Part shown: positions 63,452 through 64,000 of the stretch, piece after piece
Layout of the letters: each line of letters opens with the position of its first letter
Numbering within the stretch: position 1 is the stretch's first letter
DNA from: Hyphomicrobiales bacterium
Lineage (GTDB): Bacteria; Pseudomonadota; Alphaproteobacteria; Rhizobiales; Rhizobiaceae
NCBI GenBank assembly: GCA_900468535.1
Contig: UBTY01000017.1
Location: 1-64,000, forward strand
DNA: 64,000 nucleotides
Direction of reading: 5' to 3'
The notes under the pieces: generated by a model
Told to the model about the DNA's origin: nothing
Databases searched by the model: none
The model's input: only the letters and a program-made list of their open reading frames with translations
Translations under genes and position numbers: made by a program

Positions 63452-64000
63452 ATGCTCGATCCGAAATTTGTTCGCCGCGGTCTTTTCCTCGTCTTCATGA
63501 TCCTGTTTCTCGACGTCATCGGGATCGCGATCATCATGCCGGTGCTGCCTGCCTATCTGGAGCAACTGACCGGTGGCTCGGTGAGTGATGCGGCCCTTGA
63601 TGGCGGCTGGCTGCTTGTCGTTTACGCCGGGATGCAGTTTCTCTTCGCGCCGTTCCTCGGCAATCTCAGCGACCGCTTCGGGCGTCGGCCGATCCTGCTT
63701 CTGTCCGTGCTGACATTTGCGATCGACAACTTCATCTGCGCCGTTGCCACGAGCTTCTGGATGCTCTTCATCGGGCGCGCGCTTGCCGGTCTCAGTGGCG
63801 GCAGCTTTGCAACCTGCTCCGCCTATATCGCCGATATCAGCAATGACGAGAATCGCGCCAAGAATTTCGGATTGATCGGCATCGCTTTCGGCGTCGGCTT
63901 CACGGTCGGGCCCGTAATCGGCGGGTTTCTCGGCGAGTTCGGGCCGCGGGTGCCGTTCTTCGGAGCCGCCGCGGTGTCGTTCCTCAATTTCGCAGCTGCC
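63452..64000 (+). CDS. TetA-like MFS transporter, N-terminal part (cut by window edge)
   Basis: 183 codons are inside the window. The first helix LFLVFMILFLDVIGIAIIMPVLPAYLEQL and the MFS motif A GNLSDRFGRRPILL are the TetA/DHA1 signature, followed by GRALAGLSGGSFATCSAYIADISND. Chromosomal rhizobial members of this group are mostly of unknown substrate; tetracycline export should not be assumed. The C-terminal half is outside. Confidence 0.9.
   Translation, partial: MLDPKFVRRGLFLVFMILFLDVIGIAIIMPVLPAYLEQLTGGSVSDAALDGGWLLVVYAGMQFLFAPFLGNLSDRFGRRPILLLSVLTFAIDNFICAVATSFWMLFIGRALAGLSGGSFATCSAYIADISNDENRAKNFGLIGIAFGVGFTVGPVIGGFLGEFGPRVPFFGAAAVSFLNFAAA

Overview
The window is a gene-dense, GC-rich stretch of an alphaproteobacterial chromosome, almost certainly from the Rhizobiaceae (Rhizobium/Agrobacterium/Sinorhizobium group). 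The evidence is the gene content and order: petB-petC next to apt; a rhizobial-type ClpS2; a PetP/PetR-like MarR-OmpR pair; a BA14K-family protein; and above all the block lsrB-trxB-lrp-lpsB-greA-carB with tandem AbcR-type small RNAs beside lsrB. I saw no tRNA, rRNA, insertion sequence, prophage or CRISPR array; the segment looks like core chromosome with a few accessory cassettes. Both edges cut a gene (petB on the left, an MFS transporter on the right).

Region by region. 1-5.6 kb: end of the cytochrome bc1 operon, adenine salvage (apt), two coupled MaoC-fold genes, a polytopic membrane protein, ychF and clpS2. 5.6-10.7 kb: an acetyltransferase coupled to pth, an orphan solute-binding protein next to a membrane HAMP-PAS-GGDEF-EAL protein, and rplY. 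11-19.3 kb: MHYT-GGDEF-EAL protein, a secreted protein of unknown function, a zinc-ribbon/adenylate cyclase/AAA/TPR giant followed by a peroxiredoxin-like gene, and a two-Kazal-domain lipoprotein. 19.3-25.3 kb: prs, a lipoprotein, and a likely operon lgt-midA-pgeF-M24 homologue. 25.6-31.2 kb: ubiK, ybjN-like, proC, csaA, then a DUF1349 gene, an EnvZ-like kinase, a PetR-like regulator and a PetP-like MarR protein. 31.4-37.7 kb: small envelope proteins (glycine-rich membrane protein, SH3b/DUF1236, BA14K), an MBL hydrolase, cspA with a possible leader peptide, an EamA exporter and a PQQ-type sugar dehydrogenase preceded by two coupled small membrane proteins. 38-47.7 kb: aspartate aminotransferase, a diguanylate cyclase, a ChaA-type antiporter, a LysR/NAD(P)-epimerase divergent pair, an APH(6)-like kinase, and an arsR-MFS-nemA electrophile/efflux cassette. 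47.7-58.9 kb: two AbcR sRNA genes, lsrB, trxB, lrp, lpsB, greA, a radical SAM/UdgX DNA-repair pair, and carB. 59-64 kb: zinc alcohol dehydrogenase, YpfJ-type metallopeptidase, an aldo/keto reductase divergent from a LysR gene, and the start of a TetA-like MFS transporter.

Themes: three c-di-GMP enzymes and one cAMP-type cyclase lie within 33 kb; several genes handle oxidative or electrophile stress (TrxB, LsrB, OYE, peroxiredoxin-like protein); and two DNA-damage proteins are translationally coupled. The most informative non-coding signal is at 47.77-48.17 kb, where two AbcR-like sRNA genes share the same promoter geometry and an inverted repeat centred about 54 bp upstream of each predicted start, directly beside the LysR-type gene lsrB.
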